Origin: Pontiellaceae bacterium B12227
Lineage (GTDB): Bacteria; Verrucomicrobiota; Kiritimatiellia; Kiritimatiellales; Pontiellaceae
Direction: 5' to 3'
Length of the DNA stretch: 64,000 nucleotides
Assembly: GCA_029432775.1 (NCBI GenBank)
Contig: JAROAZ010000002.1
Coordinates: 1 to 64,000 of the forward strand
Part shown: positions 36,101-45,178 of the stretch, in pieces
How positions within the stretch are numbered: the first letter of the stretch is position 1
How the letters are laid out: every line of letters begins with the position of its first letter
The notes under the pieces: model-generated
The model's input: the letters and a program-made list of their open reading frames with translations, nothing else
Database searches by the model: none
Told to the model about the DNA's origin: nothing
Position numbers and translations under genes: made by a program

Positions 36101-36625
36101 CGCCTGGGCACTATTGAGCCCTTCCGGCAACGGCCGCAGCAGATCGCGCCCCCAGCGCTGCGGTTCCGATCCATCGTCCTCAAATCCGCTGGTGTCCACC
36201 AATTGCTCTGCAGACAACAGGGGTTGAATGGAAGCGGCTTTCCCCAGTCCTTCGGTCGTTTTTGCAACCGCTTTGGCAATTAAGATTCCGTCGTCATTAA
36301 AATGGAGCATGGCGGTGTTGCGGAACAGGCGCGAGTCGGCTACAGAAAACTTGATCAACTGCAACCATCCGCTCTGCCCGGCCAGTCCGGTTTGCAGTTC
36401 CCGAATCAGCATATCCTCATAAAGGAAAGCAAAACCTCCGGCACACGCCGTCATCCGGCTGGGCGGTCCAACCGCATCGAGCACTTCATGGAAATGAGTC
36501 TCGTATGTTTTGAACGAAATTCCCTGATCCGAAATGCCGGGGTCCACCCTCTTATAGAGCGTGGAGCAACCGGATAAGGCGACCACAGCCAGCAGATAGG
36601 AAAACTTACTGATCCGGAGACTCAT
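36023..36625 (-). CDS. Hypothetical lipoprotein
   Basis: A 200-residue protein with a lipoprotein signal (lipobox LSGC, Cys at residue 20). The mature part has no family I can name; it contains a VGPPSRMTACAGGFAFLYED segment resembling the conserved VG-PP-S motif of its neighbour at 36606. It is downstream of that lipoprotein gene and overlaps it by 20 bp, so the two are an operon and perhaps related. Its 3' end overlaps the START-domain gene on the other strand by 78 bp. Confidence 0.75.
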   Translation of the reverse strand: MSLRISKFSYLLAVVALSGCSTLYKRVDPGISDQGISFKTYETHFHEVLDAVGPPSRMTACAGGFAFLYEDMLIRELQTGLAGQSGWLQLIKFSVADSRLFRNTAMLHFNDDGILIAKAVAKTTEGLGKAASIQPLLSAEQLVDTSGFEDDGSEPQRWGRDLLRPLPEGLNSAQALDSGLAGLEQSGTTSKIGQHALEMR

Positions 36626-36971
36626 AAGGCAATGCCTCAGGACTGTAGGAATATTTCGTCAGTTTGCCACCGGCATCAAAAAAGAAAGCGGCCCGGTCGT
36701 AGGTCAGCTTCTGATAGCCCCAGTTATAAATCAACAGCACGAGCCCTTTTCCACTGCGATGCTCGCGGAGATAGTAATAGACCGTCTGGTCGCCCAGGCT
36801 GATCAACTGCGAAGGCGGGCCCAACTGTTCGGCCACCTCCTGCTCCGTGGTGATTCCGACTTCCCAGACGGGGGCATCGGCCGCCCTCCATCGGTTTTCA
36901 ACGCCGTTATCCCCGCTGAAACTCGCACAGCCGGCCAGCAACACAGTCAGTATTCCGAGTAACCATTTCAT
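36606..36971 (-). CDS. Small hypothetical lipoprotein (SmpA/OmlA-like pattern)
   Basis: A 121-residue protein with lipobox LAGC (Cys near residue 15). Its mature domain has the pattern TTEQEVAEQLGPPSQLISLG-DQTVYYY, reminiscent of the SmpA/BamE fold, with a modelled short beta-rich domain. That link is by pattern only. The start at 36971 is supported by GGAG 6 nt upstream; an ATG 12 nt earlier is in frame. It is the first gene of the two-gene lipoprotein operon. Confidence 0.75.
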   Translation of the reverse strand: MKWLLGILTVLLAGCASFSGDNGVENRWRAADAPVWEVGITTEQEVAEQLGPPSQLISLGDQTVYYYLREHRSGKGLVLLIYNWGYQKLTYDRAAFFFDAGGKLTKYSYSPEALPYESPDQ

Positions 36972-37092
36972 TCTGGGCTCCATTTGAAATTAAGATATCA
37001 GTTCTATGCTTCCGACAACTGTTGGTAACGATTCCCATTAATGCAGAATAAACACCCTTTCCCAAAACAAAAGGCCTGAGCCGGGCGTGATC

Positions 37093-37809
37093 CTAGAATA
37101 CAATTCCAATCCCGAGCGTGTAGCCTTGCTGATAGAAATCGGTGCTGTCCTCGTCCTCGCCCAGATCGTAGCCGGAGATCCGATAGCCGGCACGCACATC
37201 AAAGTTGTCGCCGAACTGATACAGCAGCTGGACGCCGGCGTCGTAAACAAATTGGGAATCGCTCAGATAGCCGCCCCCGATGGATAGCGGAATGTTGATA
37301 TAAAAATTGCTGAACAGCTCCTGCTTAATACGCAGCATCACCACGGCGTCGTATACATCTGTACTGTCGCTGGAAGGAGCACTTCCGCTGAGTTCCAGAT
37401 CATTGTCCAGACGCAGCGTCTGAAGGCCGAAAAGAATATCCATGGTTGATTTACCCGAACCCAAAGGATAGCCGATGGCGATGCAGCCGACGATCTCTGA
37501 GGTTTCCAGTGTACCTTCTACACCACCGACTGTCACATCGGCAGAAAGGGGGTCAAAATAGTCGACAAAACCGAGCAGGATCATCTGGTCGTTTCTAAGC
37601 ACGAGTTCCAAAGAGTATCCATAGTTCAGATCGCTGAAATAGTTATCCGCATCGCGGGCCACTTTCGCTTTCTGTCCATCGACATTCACATTCCCGCGCA
37701 TCCAGGCCGCCCAGACAGAGGGTACGAGTTCCAATTCGTCGTTTGCTGCTTCAACCGTAGAAAGTGCACTCAGACACAGCAGTCCAGCCAATAAAAATTT
37801 AAGCTTCAT
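37093..37809 (-). CDS. Predicted outer-membrane beta-barrel protein
   Basis: A 238-residue protein with signal peptide (cleavage near TVEAAND), amphipathic strands, and a C-terminal aromatic residue (GIVF), all typical of a small barrel. No specific family is recognised. The ATG at 37809 is chosen; a GTG 12 nt upstream is equally possible since the AAAGAG site sits very close to the ATG. It is monocistronic between lipoprotein genes and the GltS-type symporter. Confidence 0.75.
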   Translation of the reverse strand: MKLKFLLAGLLCLSALSTVEAANDELELVPSVWAAWMRGNVNVDGQKAKVARDADNYFSDLNYGYSLELVLRNDQMILLGFVDYFDPLSADVTVGGVEGTLETSEIVGCIAIGYPLGSGKSTMDILFGLQTLRLDNDLELSGSAPSSDSTDVYDAVVMLRIKQELFSNFYINIPLSIGGGYLSDSQFVYDAGVQLLYQFGDNFDVRAGYRISGYDLGEDEDSTDFYQQGYTLGIGIVF

Positions 37810-37863
37810 GATCTCTTTCACCCAACTTTAGTTTTTCATACGTTTTCGAAAATTTCAGAGAGA

Positions 37864-39195
37864 TTACCTAACCCGCCGGTTTAAAACAATCAGCACGATG
37901 GTCCAGATTGTGATGGCCGCCATGGCGATGCCGAAAATCGGCCAGCCGCCCCAAAGGGCAAGCAGCGGAATGGCGGCCCCGGTCCAAAGGCCGCCGCCCA
38001 TAAAGGGTTCGTGCAGCAGCTGCTTGGCGGCAAACGCCTCCGCGGCTTCGGTTTCATAGTCGGGATCCACCACGCGCAGGAGCAGAAGTCCAGTGGCGGT
38101 TACGCCCATGGACTGTCCCATTTCGGCAATGCCGCGCTCGAACCAGGCATCTTTAAAGGCTAGGCGTGCGAAGACCGTCAACATCAGCACATTCCACAGA
38201 ATCCCGGCCAGAATCAGGACAACAATCGGAACCCACTGCTGCGCCACGACATCAATCCGGATGGTGGCAATGGCGGCGACCACCAGAAAATCGAGCGCGC
38301 AGTTCTGAATGCGCAGCATGAGCCCTTCATCCATATGTTCGTGCGGATCGAACTTGTCGGCCAGCAGCTGGACAATGACTCCGCCCAGCATGCAGAGCGG
38401 GAAGAGCGGAAAGCTTTGAAAAATATCACTTCCAGACCCTGGAAGCCGGGCGGCCAGCAAAAGCAGGCCCTGTTTCATCAGCCAGCCGAGCACAATGGCC
38501 GCGCCCACAAAAACCAGATGCAGCGAAAGCGAGCCGATGACATCGGACGAAACCGTAACTTTTCCAGCCATTGGACGATGCTCATGGGGAATGATGCCGC
38601 TAAAGTCCTCATCACTAACGCCCGGTTTCGCCTTCCTTTTCACATGGCCTTTTCGAACGGCCCAGTTGACCAGTCCCATTCCGACGATGATGGCACCCAT
38701 GATTCCGCCGGTGGCGGCAGCGAGAGCGTAGTCCTTCATTTCGGAATAGCCTAACTCGTCGAACACGGGCCCCATGCCGCCGGCGGTGCCGTGGCCGCCT
38801 TCGAAGCCGACAGGCATGATGCCCGAAAAAATATCGGGCAAACCGAAGATCGGTTTGAGCAATAACAGCACCACAAAACAGCCGACCGCATATTGGCCCC
38901 AGGCCACAATCTGGCCATAGGCCAGTTGGCGGCTGGAACTTTTCCAGACTCTGGAAACCGGCGGCAGCGCGGTGCCGAGAAAAAGGCAGGCAAAGACAAT
39001 GTTGATCAACTGCCCCGGCAGCTTGTTCCAGCCTTTGGAAACTTCGGCCGGGACTTCCAGCGTCTGGAAAAGCAGCAGGCCGAGCAGGCCGGCAATGACG
39101 CTGGCCGGGAGATAGAGTTTCTGCAGCAGTACGATCTTGCGGCGCAGCCAATAGCCAAGCCCAAGCAACAGACACAAACATCCGAATGAAAGCAT
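37864..39195 (-). CDS. GltS-family sodium:glutamate-type symporter
   Basis: A 443-residue membrane protein with ten to twelve helices and the GltS hallmark GFEGGHGTAGGMGP (about 145-158), repeated in weaker form in the C-terminal half as the family requires. It should import glutamate or a related acid with sodium. GGAGG precedes the ATG. It is unusually rich in the dispersed palindrome: four exact copies (38430, 38942, 39026, 39055) and one near copy (38562), coding for LPGSGS, SRVWKS, SKGWNK, FQTLEV and RPMAGK. Confidence 0.9.
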   Translation of the reverse strand: MLSFGCLCLLLGLGYWLRRKIVLLQKLYLPASVIAGLLGLLLFQTLEVPAEVSKGWNKLPGQLINIVFACLFLGTALPPVSRVWKSSSRQLAYGQIVAWGQYAVGCFVVLLLLKPIFGLPDIFSGIMPVGFEGGHGTAGGMGPVFDELGYSEMKDYALAAATGGIMGAIIVGMGLVNWAVRKGHVKRKAKPGVSDEDFSGIIPHEHRPMAGKVTVSSDVIGSLSLHLVFVGAAIVLGWLMKQGLLLLAARLPGSGSDIFQSFPLFPLCMLGGVIVQLLADKFDPHEHMDEGLMLRIQNCALDFLVVAAIATIRIDVVAQQWVPIVVLILAGILWNVLMLTVFARLAFKDAWFERGIAEMGQSMGVTATGLLLLRVVDPDYETEAAEAFAAKQLLHEPFMGGGLWTGAAIPLLALWGGWPIFGIAMAAITIWTIVLIVLNRRVR

Positions 39196-39217
39196 GGTAA
39201 AACCTCCGCTTTTCCAG

Positions 39218-39247
39218 GCTGTAAGCTTTTGGCGGTCAGCTTACAGC
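39218..39247 (-). terminator. Hairpin between the autotransporter and symporter genes
   Basis: GCTGTAAGCT (39218-39227) pairs perfectly with AGCTTACAGC (39238-39247) across a 10-nt loop, 5 bp past the autotransporter stop. On the minus strand no long T-run follows, so termination is possible but not certain. Confidence 0.5.
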
Positions 39248-39251
39248 TAAA

Positions 39252-42200
39252 TTAAAACCTGACATCGAGCATCAGGGTGCCGGCGTGCTCTTCATAATTA
39301 TCGCTGAAGCGCCCGTTATAGCCCACGCCGATCTCCATGTAATCGGTACAGATCCAACTGAGACCCAGACCGGCATTCACGACATCGCTTTCGGGTGCAA
39401 TCCGGGCATAATCAACCGGTGAAAGGTTTGCACTGCCGGGTCCGAGGGCTGAAAGCGTGGAATAAACATCGTCCTGAATAAAGTCGTGGGTCCATTCGGC
39501 ATATCCGGAGGTCTGGAACCGACCGATGCCCGTGTCGAAGCGGTAGCGCCCTTTGAAGCCCAGTGCCGATTCGAGGATGTTGCGGGTTTTCCCGTCCACC
39601 TTGAGCTGACTGTTTCCAGCCTCATTATCCTCGATGTGATCTTCGCTTTTCATGGTCAACAGGTGCAGGCCGACGTAGGGAGACAGCGCCAGATTTTTGT
39701 AATAGAAGTACTGACCCAGATCGACATAGGAACCGAAGTTATCCCCGCGATAAGACGACGTTCCGCGGTAGTTGCGGTTCCCTTCCGTTTCGACCCGCAC
39801 AGAATCGTAATTAGAACGTCCATACGCCGCCAAGGCATCGACATAGAGGCCGTTCTTGCTCACCCATTCCCCGAAAGCCCCGATCCAGTAGGTTTCGGTA
39901 TCGAGATAATCCTGATTCGTGGTGCGTGCATCGCCGCGGGCATAGGTGTAGTTAAAGCCGACGGTCAGGTCCTCACCGACCAGGCGGTCCGCACCAATGG
40001 TGGTGCCGCTGTTATTCAACGAGAAGCCGTGCGACTTACCCTGCGCATCGTAGTCACCTTGTCCGTTGAAAAACTGCACCCAGATGTGCATATCGAAAAT
40101 GGTATTTTCATCCCCCGGGCCCTGCGCCCCGGCCGGAGCATTGGTGTTCGACAACAAATAGGCCTCGTGCGGAATCGAATGGGCCGTCGAAACCAGATTC
40201 CGGCGCAGTTGCTTGGTTCGGGTGAAGACAGCATTCTTCATCGACCCGAATCCAGCCCGCACCGTTTCAGTTGCGGCATAGTCGAGCGATGAACTGAACT
40301 GGTCCGTATTCGCGGTCAGGTTTACATCCATATTCGTGTCCCCGACCGCCATCAGTTCCGCATCATAGAGCAGCAGGCCATTAATAATGCTGTTAGAATT
40401 AAAGGTTGAACCTCCAAACCCTCCATCAGCGCTCAGGATGGTGGCCGTGAGGTTGGATGGCGCCTGAGTAATCCACACCTCCGCATTGAGACCTGAGAGA
40501 TCAACCCCGTCGGCATGGGTAAAGTGCAGGAGATCACTTCCGGAATCACCATTGATCCGCGCAACATAGCGAGTGTCAGATGCGGTAAACTTTCCAGGAA
40601 TGACCAATGTGCCGATCGAGTCCGAGCCAATGTCTGCGGAAGGCACAATCGAACCTCCGGACATCGTGACTGTACCGAACGCATCGTTGGTTCCATAGCC
40701 GTACAGCATGGTATCCGTCAGATCCAGCGTCTCGAATTTCCGATACTGGTTGGAGTTCGAACCGATCACAAAGAAGGTTCCGCCGTCAACGTCCACCGTG
40801 TTATCTCCCTGCCCCTCAAAAAGGATGGTGCTTGAGATATTACCGTTTCCGTATTTCAGGTTCAGTGCCTTGCCGGCCGTATTGAGTGTGATGATGCCGG
40901 AGCCGGTTACCGTGGCATTACTGTGAATGGTCATATCGCCGTCCACATCAATCGCGCCGTCCGATGCCAGCTCAACCGAATTGCTGGAATAAACAATCAG
41001 GTCCGTTCCAACAGATACCGTGCCCTGATCGTAAACCAACAAGGCATTGTCCACGCCGCCGGTTGAGGAGCCGACTTCCAGGCCCCCGCCGATGTTCCAC
41101 CAGGAATTCGAGCCCTGAATCCGGGCATAGTTCCCGATCGTATTGGTTCCGCCGATGTAGGCCGAGCCATCCATATCATTGGTGGAGGCGCCGTAGATCA
41201 ACAGAGCATTCCCGGAAGACAAGGAGCCGAGTTTCAGATCCCCGGTCGATTTCCAGTAGGAACCGAAATTCATCTGAATGCTGTGGGAACCGGAATTGGT
41301 TGAAGCGCCGATCATGGTGTCTGCACTCGTAAGAGTTGCTCCGTTCTGTAACGACAGCACACTGCCGGCAGTTCCATCCGCACCGATCTTAAGCGTATCT
41401 CCCGAAGCATCCCACTCGGCATCGGAACCATCCAGCGTCAGGTCCTGCCCCATCGACAGATCGGATGTTTTTCCGGTGAGCTCCCCCCCGACGGACAGGG
41501 TGGAGTTTGAGCCCCAATTGAACCCGGCGGTTGTTACATCAAAATCGGAGCGGATATCGAATGTACCGCCGCTCAGAAGATTCAAAACATTGTTTGTACT
41601 GGCCGCATAGGCAATATCCAGACTGCCAACCGATAGCGTGCCTCCGCTGTAAATCGTTGCGGAGCCGGTCTGGGTGGCACTGAGGCCCAGTGTCAGCGTA
41701 TCATCAATCGCGGCCGAGCCGTTCCAGATGTTAAAGGTTGCTCCGTTAGTTGAAGCCACTAACAGGCCGTCCACATTATTGGTACCCTCACCGACAAAAA
41801 CTTTGGCGCCATCCGTTACGGTCAGATAGTTCTGGCCGCCGGTGGTTGCTGAAACATTGGTTCCGGCCGTTCGGTAAGCTCCCACATACAGGTCGCCGCC
41901 GGCATTGTGCCATACGGAATCGGAAACGAGCACGGAGTTACCGCCGGATCCTCCCCATCCAATGTAGGCATCCTCATTATGAACCGTAGTTCCATTGGTG
42001 ATTGCGAGTGACGCGCTCGATGCTCCATAGCCCACCACCAGATCTTTATCGGCACCTTCAACCCAATTGCCGCCGTTCAGCGTCAAATGCCGGCCGCCAC
42101 CGATATAAGCAGCGTTGTTGGTGGCACCATCCACCACAATATTCGTTGTCGTCATGCCTTCGAAAGTGCCCATCGTCACCTGAAGGTTGCCGCCCTCATT

Positions 42201-43874
42201 CCAGTTGACATTTTCCGTGGCAGACCAGTCCAGCAGGTTGGTCGTCAGCTCCAGCGTACCGCCCGAGTGAATATCCAGCGAGTTACCCGCACCGATGCTC
42301 ACATCCACGGCGGAAACTCTGCCGCCGCCGGAAATCGAAATATTGTTTTTCGTATCTATCATGCTCAGCGTTCCGGTGTTATCCCACCGCGAACCGCTGC
42401 CATACACATATGCGATATTATTGGTGCCCGAAACAACGCCATCGGTGGAGTTCAGTTGCGTCCCCGCAGCAATCTCAAGCTGGTTGCTTACGCCCGTTAA
42501 AACAGTTGCCGCACCGGGCGACCAGCTTCCGCCATTGAGAATCAGCGTGCGCTCCACGCCATCCAGGCCAGTGGCTTTCGTCAGCTCACCACCAACTGTC
42601 AGCGTGGTGTTATCTTCCCACACAAATTTTGCGGTGTCATCGCCATACTTGAAATCGCCTGCAACCGTAAATGCTCCGGTTTCCTTCAGATTCAAAGAAC
42701 TGCCATCTTCAATGGCCAATGTCGCCGCGCTCAAGGTGCTGTTGCTTTGCACAGTAACCGTCCCGCTCATTCCGCTGGTCGTTCCCAGAAACAGGCCGCC
42801 TTCGGTTTGAACCGAAGCACTGTTGTTCAACACCATGGAAGCGCCACCGGCCGATGCCACAGCAATGCCGCCGTTGGTCGTGGTGTTCACAAGGTCCGAT
42901 TCGGCAACATCGCCGACAAAGGCCCAGGCCCCGTTGGTCTGAACCAGTCGGTTCCCTTCACCCGCTCCGACGCCTATATCAAGCGAGCCGCCGTTGTTTC
43001 TCCAGATCGAACCCGCCCCATCCAGATAGACCAGGTTATTATCCGACCCTTCGCCGGATCCAATCATGCCATTTTCACTGGTGACGACGGTGCCGCTTCG
43101 AATGGCCATGTAGGTGTTTGTTCCGTTAAGGCCGACCGTAAGATCCGATCCACTCACATCCAGCACCGAATCATACAGAGACAGAATACGCGATCCGGTT
43201 AGAACCGCAGTTCCATTGGTCTCTGTCAGCCCGGTCAGCGTACCGTTGGTCATGGAAAACTGGCCGCCTTCATTCCAGTTGAATCCACTGGTGGAGACGT
43301 CGAAATCGCTTTTCAGCTGGAGGAATCCCCCGTCATGCAGGTTAAAGATGTTATCGCCGTTCATCAGCAGCTCATCAGCGGAAACCTGCCCCCCGTCCGA
43401 AACGGACACCGAATTCGAGATTCCGGCATTCAGCATGAGTTTGCCATCAATTATCCAGCTTCCGGAATCGGATACGGATACGCTGTTGTTGCCGGCTCCG
43501 GTCTGGGCCCCAACCCAGGCATCCGCATTCTCTACATATCCGCCATCGCTGATCTCTAAAGAGTTTTCGGACCCCTGATCTCCGATTTTCAGGTCGCCGG
43601 AGCTGATCAGCGCAGCATTCTCAACCAAAATCGTGTTATCATCCGCTCCGGCATCGCGCCCGGCGGTTACTGACACGGCATTCGAAACCAGGCTGGCATT
43701 GTAAATATCCAGTGTATTCCCGGAGGTTGATCCCCCGACAACAATCTCCAGCCCGCCGACCTGCCAGTCATTCGTTACGGGCTGATAGGTTCCATCTTCA
43801 ACAATGTTCGTATAAGCCGATGCCAGCGTAATGGTACCGAGCAATACAGCGAAAATATTCAAAAAGCGTGTCAT
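39252..43874 (-). CDS. Large autotransporter with repeat-rich passenger
   Basis: A 1540-residue type V secreted protein. It has a signal peptide (residues 1-20), then about 1200 residues of degenerate beta-helix repeats with phrases such as VSVSDGGQV, WVG or YIGG, and NSTLSVGGELTG. A C-terminal 12-stranded autotransporter barrel (about 1245-1540) ends in LDVRF. The passenger is rich in Asn, Gly, Ser and Thr and nearly free of Cys, like adhesin-type autotransporters. AGGAG precedes the ATG, and a palindrome (43890-43904) lies 15 bp upstream of it. Inside this 4.6-kb gene I found no palindrome copy, in contrast to the adjacent symporter gene. Confidence 0.92.
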   Translation of the reverse strand: MTRFLNIFAVLLGTITLASAYTNIVEDGTYQPVTNDWQVGGLEIVVGGSTSGNTLDIYNASLVSNAVSVTAGRDAGADDNTILVENAALISSGDLKIGDQGSENSLEISDGGYVENADAWVGAQTGAGNNSVSVSDSGSWIIDGKLMLNAGISNSVSVSDGGQVSADELLMNGDNIFNLHDGGFLQLKSDFDVSTSGFNWNEGGQFSMTNGTLTGLTETNGTAVLTGSRILSLYDSVLDVSGSDLTVGLNGTNTYMAIRSGTVVTSENGMIGSGEGSDNNLVYLDGAGSIWRNNGGSLDIGVGAGEGNRLVQTNGAWAFVGDVAESDLVNTTTNGGIAVASAGGASMVLNNSASVQTEGGLFLGTTSGMSGTVTVQSNSTLSAATLAIEDGSSLNLKETGAFTVAGDFKYGDDTAKFVWEDNTTLTVGGELTKATGLDGVERTLILNGGSWSPGAATVLTGVSNQLEIAAGTQLNSTDGVVSGTNNIAYVYGSGSRWDNTGTLSMIDTKNNISISGGGRVSAVDVSIGAGNSLDIHSGGTLELTTNLLDWSATENVNWNEGGNLQVTMGTFEGMTTTNIVVDGATNNAAYIGGGRHLTLNGGNWVEGADKDLVVGYGASSASLAITNGTTVHNEDAYIGWGGSGGNSVLVSDSVWHNAGGDLYVGAYRTAGTNVSATTGGQNYLTVTDGAKVFVGEGTNNVDGLLVASTNGATFNIWNGSAAIDDTLTLGLSATQTGSATIYSGGTLSVGSLDIAYAASTNNVLNLLSGGTFDIRSDFDVTTAGFNWGSNSTLSVGGELTGKTSDLSMGQDLTLDGSDAEWDASGDTLKIGADGTAGSVLSLQNGATLTSADTMIGASTNSGSHSIQMNFGSYWKSTGDLKLGSLSSGNALLIYGASTNDMDGSAYIGGTNTIGNYARIQGSNSWWNIGGGLEVGSSTGGVDNALLVYDQGTVSVGTDLIVYSSNSVELASDGAIDVDGDMTIHSNATVTGSGIITLNTAGKALNLKYGNGNISSTILFEGQGDNTVDVDGGTFFVIGSNSNQYRKFETLDLTDTMLYGYGTNDAFGTVTMSGGSIVPSADIGSDSIGTLVIPGKFTASDTRYVARINGDSGSDLLHFTHADGVDLSGLNAEVWITQAPSNLTATILSADGGFGGSTFNSNSIINGLLLYDAELMAVGDTNMDVNLTANTDQFSSSLDYAATETVRAGFGSMKNAVFTRTKQLRRNLVSTAHSIPHEAYLLSNTNAPAGAQGPGDENTIFDMHIWVQFFNGQGDYDAQGKSHGFSLNNSGTTIGADRLVGEDLTVGFNYTYARGDARTTNQDYLDTETYWIGAFGEWVSKNGLYVDALAAYGRSNYDSVRVETEGNRNYRGTSSYRGDNFGSYVDLGQYFYYKNLALSPYVGLHLLTMKSEDHIEDNEAGNSQLKVDGKTRNILESALGFKGRYRFDTGIGRFQTSGYAEWTHDFIQDDVYSTLSALGPGSANLSPVDYARIAPESDVVNAGLGLSWICTDYMEIGVGYNGRFSDNYEEHAGTLMLDVRF

Positions 43875-43994
43875 TCAAAAAACTCCTGTTTCCAATGGTT
43901 GGAAAAATAGGCGCGAACCTTACAGGAAAGAGCGTTTTCTCAAAAGGATTTAGAAAAGGAGAATCAACACGATGAATAGGTAGAATAACTGAGT

Positions 43995-44052
43995 GGCAGA
44001 ATGATTATTTCCACCCCGCGCAGGAATGATTTTGCCGCTGAATTATTCTGCC
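43995..44052. repeat. Intergenic hairpin downstream of the secreted-protein gene
   Basis: GGCAGAATGATT (43995-44006) pairs with AATTATTCTGCC (44041-44052) with one mismatch; the loop has another GGAATGATTTTGCC-like copy. It lies in the 190-bp gap before the autotransporter and reads like a dispersed intergenic element or terminator. Confidence 0.5.
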
Positions 44053-44065
44053 TAAAGCCATCCCA

Positions 44066-45049
44066 TCAGGGGGCCACGTAGCCGAAATCGACCAGAAGTT
44101 TCTGATAGAGCGCCTTTTTATCCGGATTTTTCATCCATTCTTCCAACTCTGTAATCGCGTTGATCTGCTCCCGGGTACGCATATTCTCATAGGCCTTAAG
44201 CATCGAAACAAAGGCCTCAAATTCGCCGCCGTGCTCCAGCTCCCCTGGAATCACCACCTTAAGCATCCCGGCAAAATAGGCCGCCATCAGCAGATCCGCA
44301 TTTTTCGGTTTGCTGTAATTCTGGGGCCAGACAAACAGAGCATCATAGATATTGAGCTCGCCAAACGTCTGGGATTTGGCAAACACCCGCTGTGCGGCCG
44401 AACGGCCGCTGAAGTCCGCCGGGTTATTCACCAGGGCATCGCACGCCGCCAGGATCAGATCATCCTCGGAATTTTTGGCAATCAGCATTAAAACCAGTTG
44501 TTTTACCAACTGATCTGCCATCACGCGGGCCTCTTTCCCTTTGGCCACATCGAACCGGAACTGGACTTTAATAAAGTTGTTGTGCGCCCCCGTCACATAG
44601 ACCGAATTGAACCGGGGCACAGAAACAGAGGCCCCGTCGGTATCCTTGATTTGCGAATATTGGAACACCGTGTTGGCGAATTGAAGCGGCGACTTTTTCG
44701 GCACCACCAGCGAGCCCCGCTTCTTCAGGTTTTCAATAATGCCGCCCTTCTGCTCCTTATTCATGAGCATTTCCACGCTCTGGAACATCATCTGCACTCC
44801 GTCGGCCTTATGGCCGTCGGCAATTTCCGGACGGCCCATGGTGAGCACCGACACTTCCACCTGAAATTCCGTACCGCGGGAATAAAAAACAGAATAACCC
44901 AGATCGTCGTTATCGTAATTTTCAACGGTATCGCACGCCATTCCGCCCAGCTGCTGTGGAAAAACAAGCCCCAGATCAAAATCAACGTGTGCGGTATCGG
45001 CCGCCGCCTGCATAGCGAGTACCCCTGCCAGAACAATAATCCATTTCAT
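44066..45049 (-). CDS. Hypothetical secreted protein
   Basis: A 327-residue protein with signal peptide (residues 1-17, cleavage near QAAAD) and a soluble, mixed alpha/beta mature part without Cys pairs or a recognisable motif. I do not recognise a family. GGGGG lies close to the ATG. It is on the minus strand, upstream of the autotransporter with a hairpin between them, and divergent from the flavoprotein gene. Confidence 0.72.
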   Translation of the reverse strand: MKWIIVLAGVLAMQAAADTAHVDFDLGLVFPQQLGGMACDTVENYDNDDLGYSVFYSRGTEFQVEVSVLTMGRPEIADGHKADGVQMMFQSVEMLMNKEQKGGIIENLKKRGSLVVPKKSPLQFANTVFQYSQIKDTDGASVSVPRFNSVYVTGAHNNFIKVQFRFDVAKGKEARVMADQLVKQLVLMLIAKNSEDDLILAACDALVNNPADFSGRSAAQRVFAKSQTFGELNIYDALFVWPQNYSKPKNADLLMAAYFAGMLKVVIPGELEHGGEFEAFVSMLKAYENMRTREQINAITELEEWMKNPDKKALYQKLLVDFGYVAP

Positions 45050-45178
45050 ATGGCCCCCTTGGTTAAAGGGGCATGATACCGGCTTTCAGCTGAAATTCAA
45101 TCCGCCGCATAACATAAACAAATCCACCCTCTGCGTCTCTGCGAGGAATTTTGTACCTATCCGGACGCGTTCTCTGGT

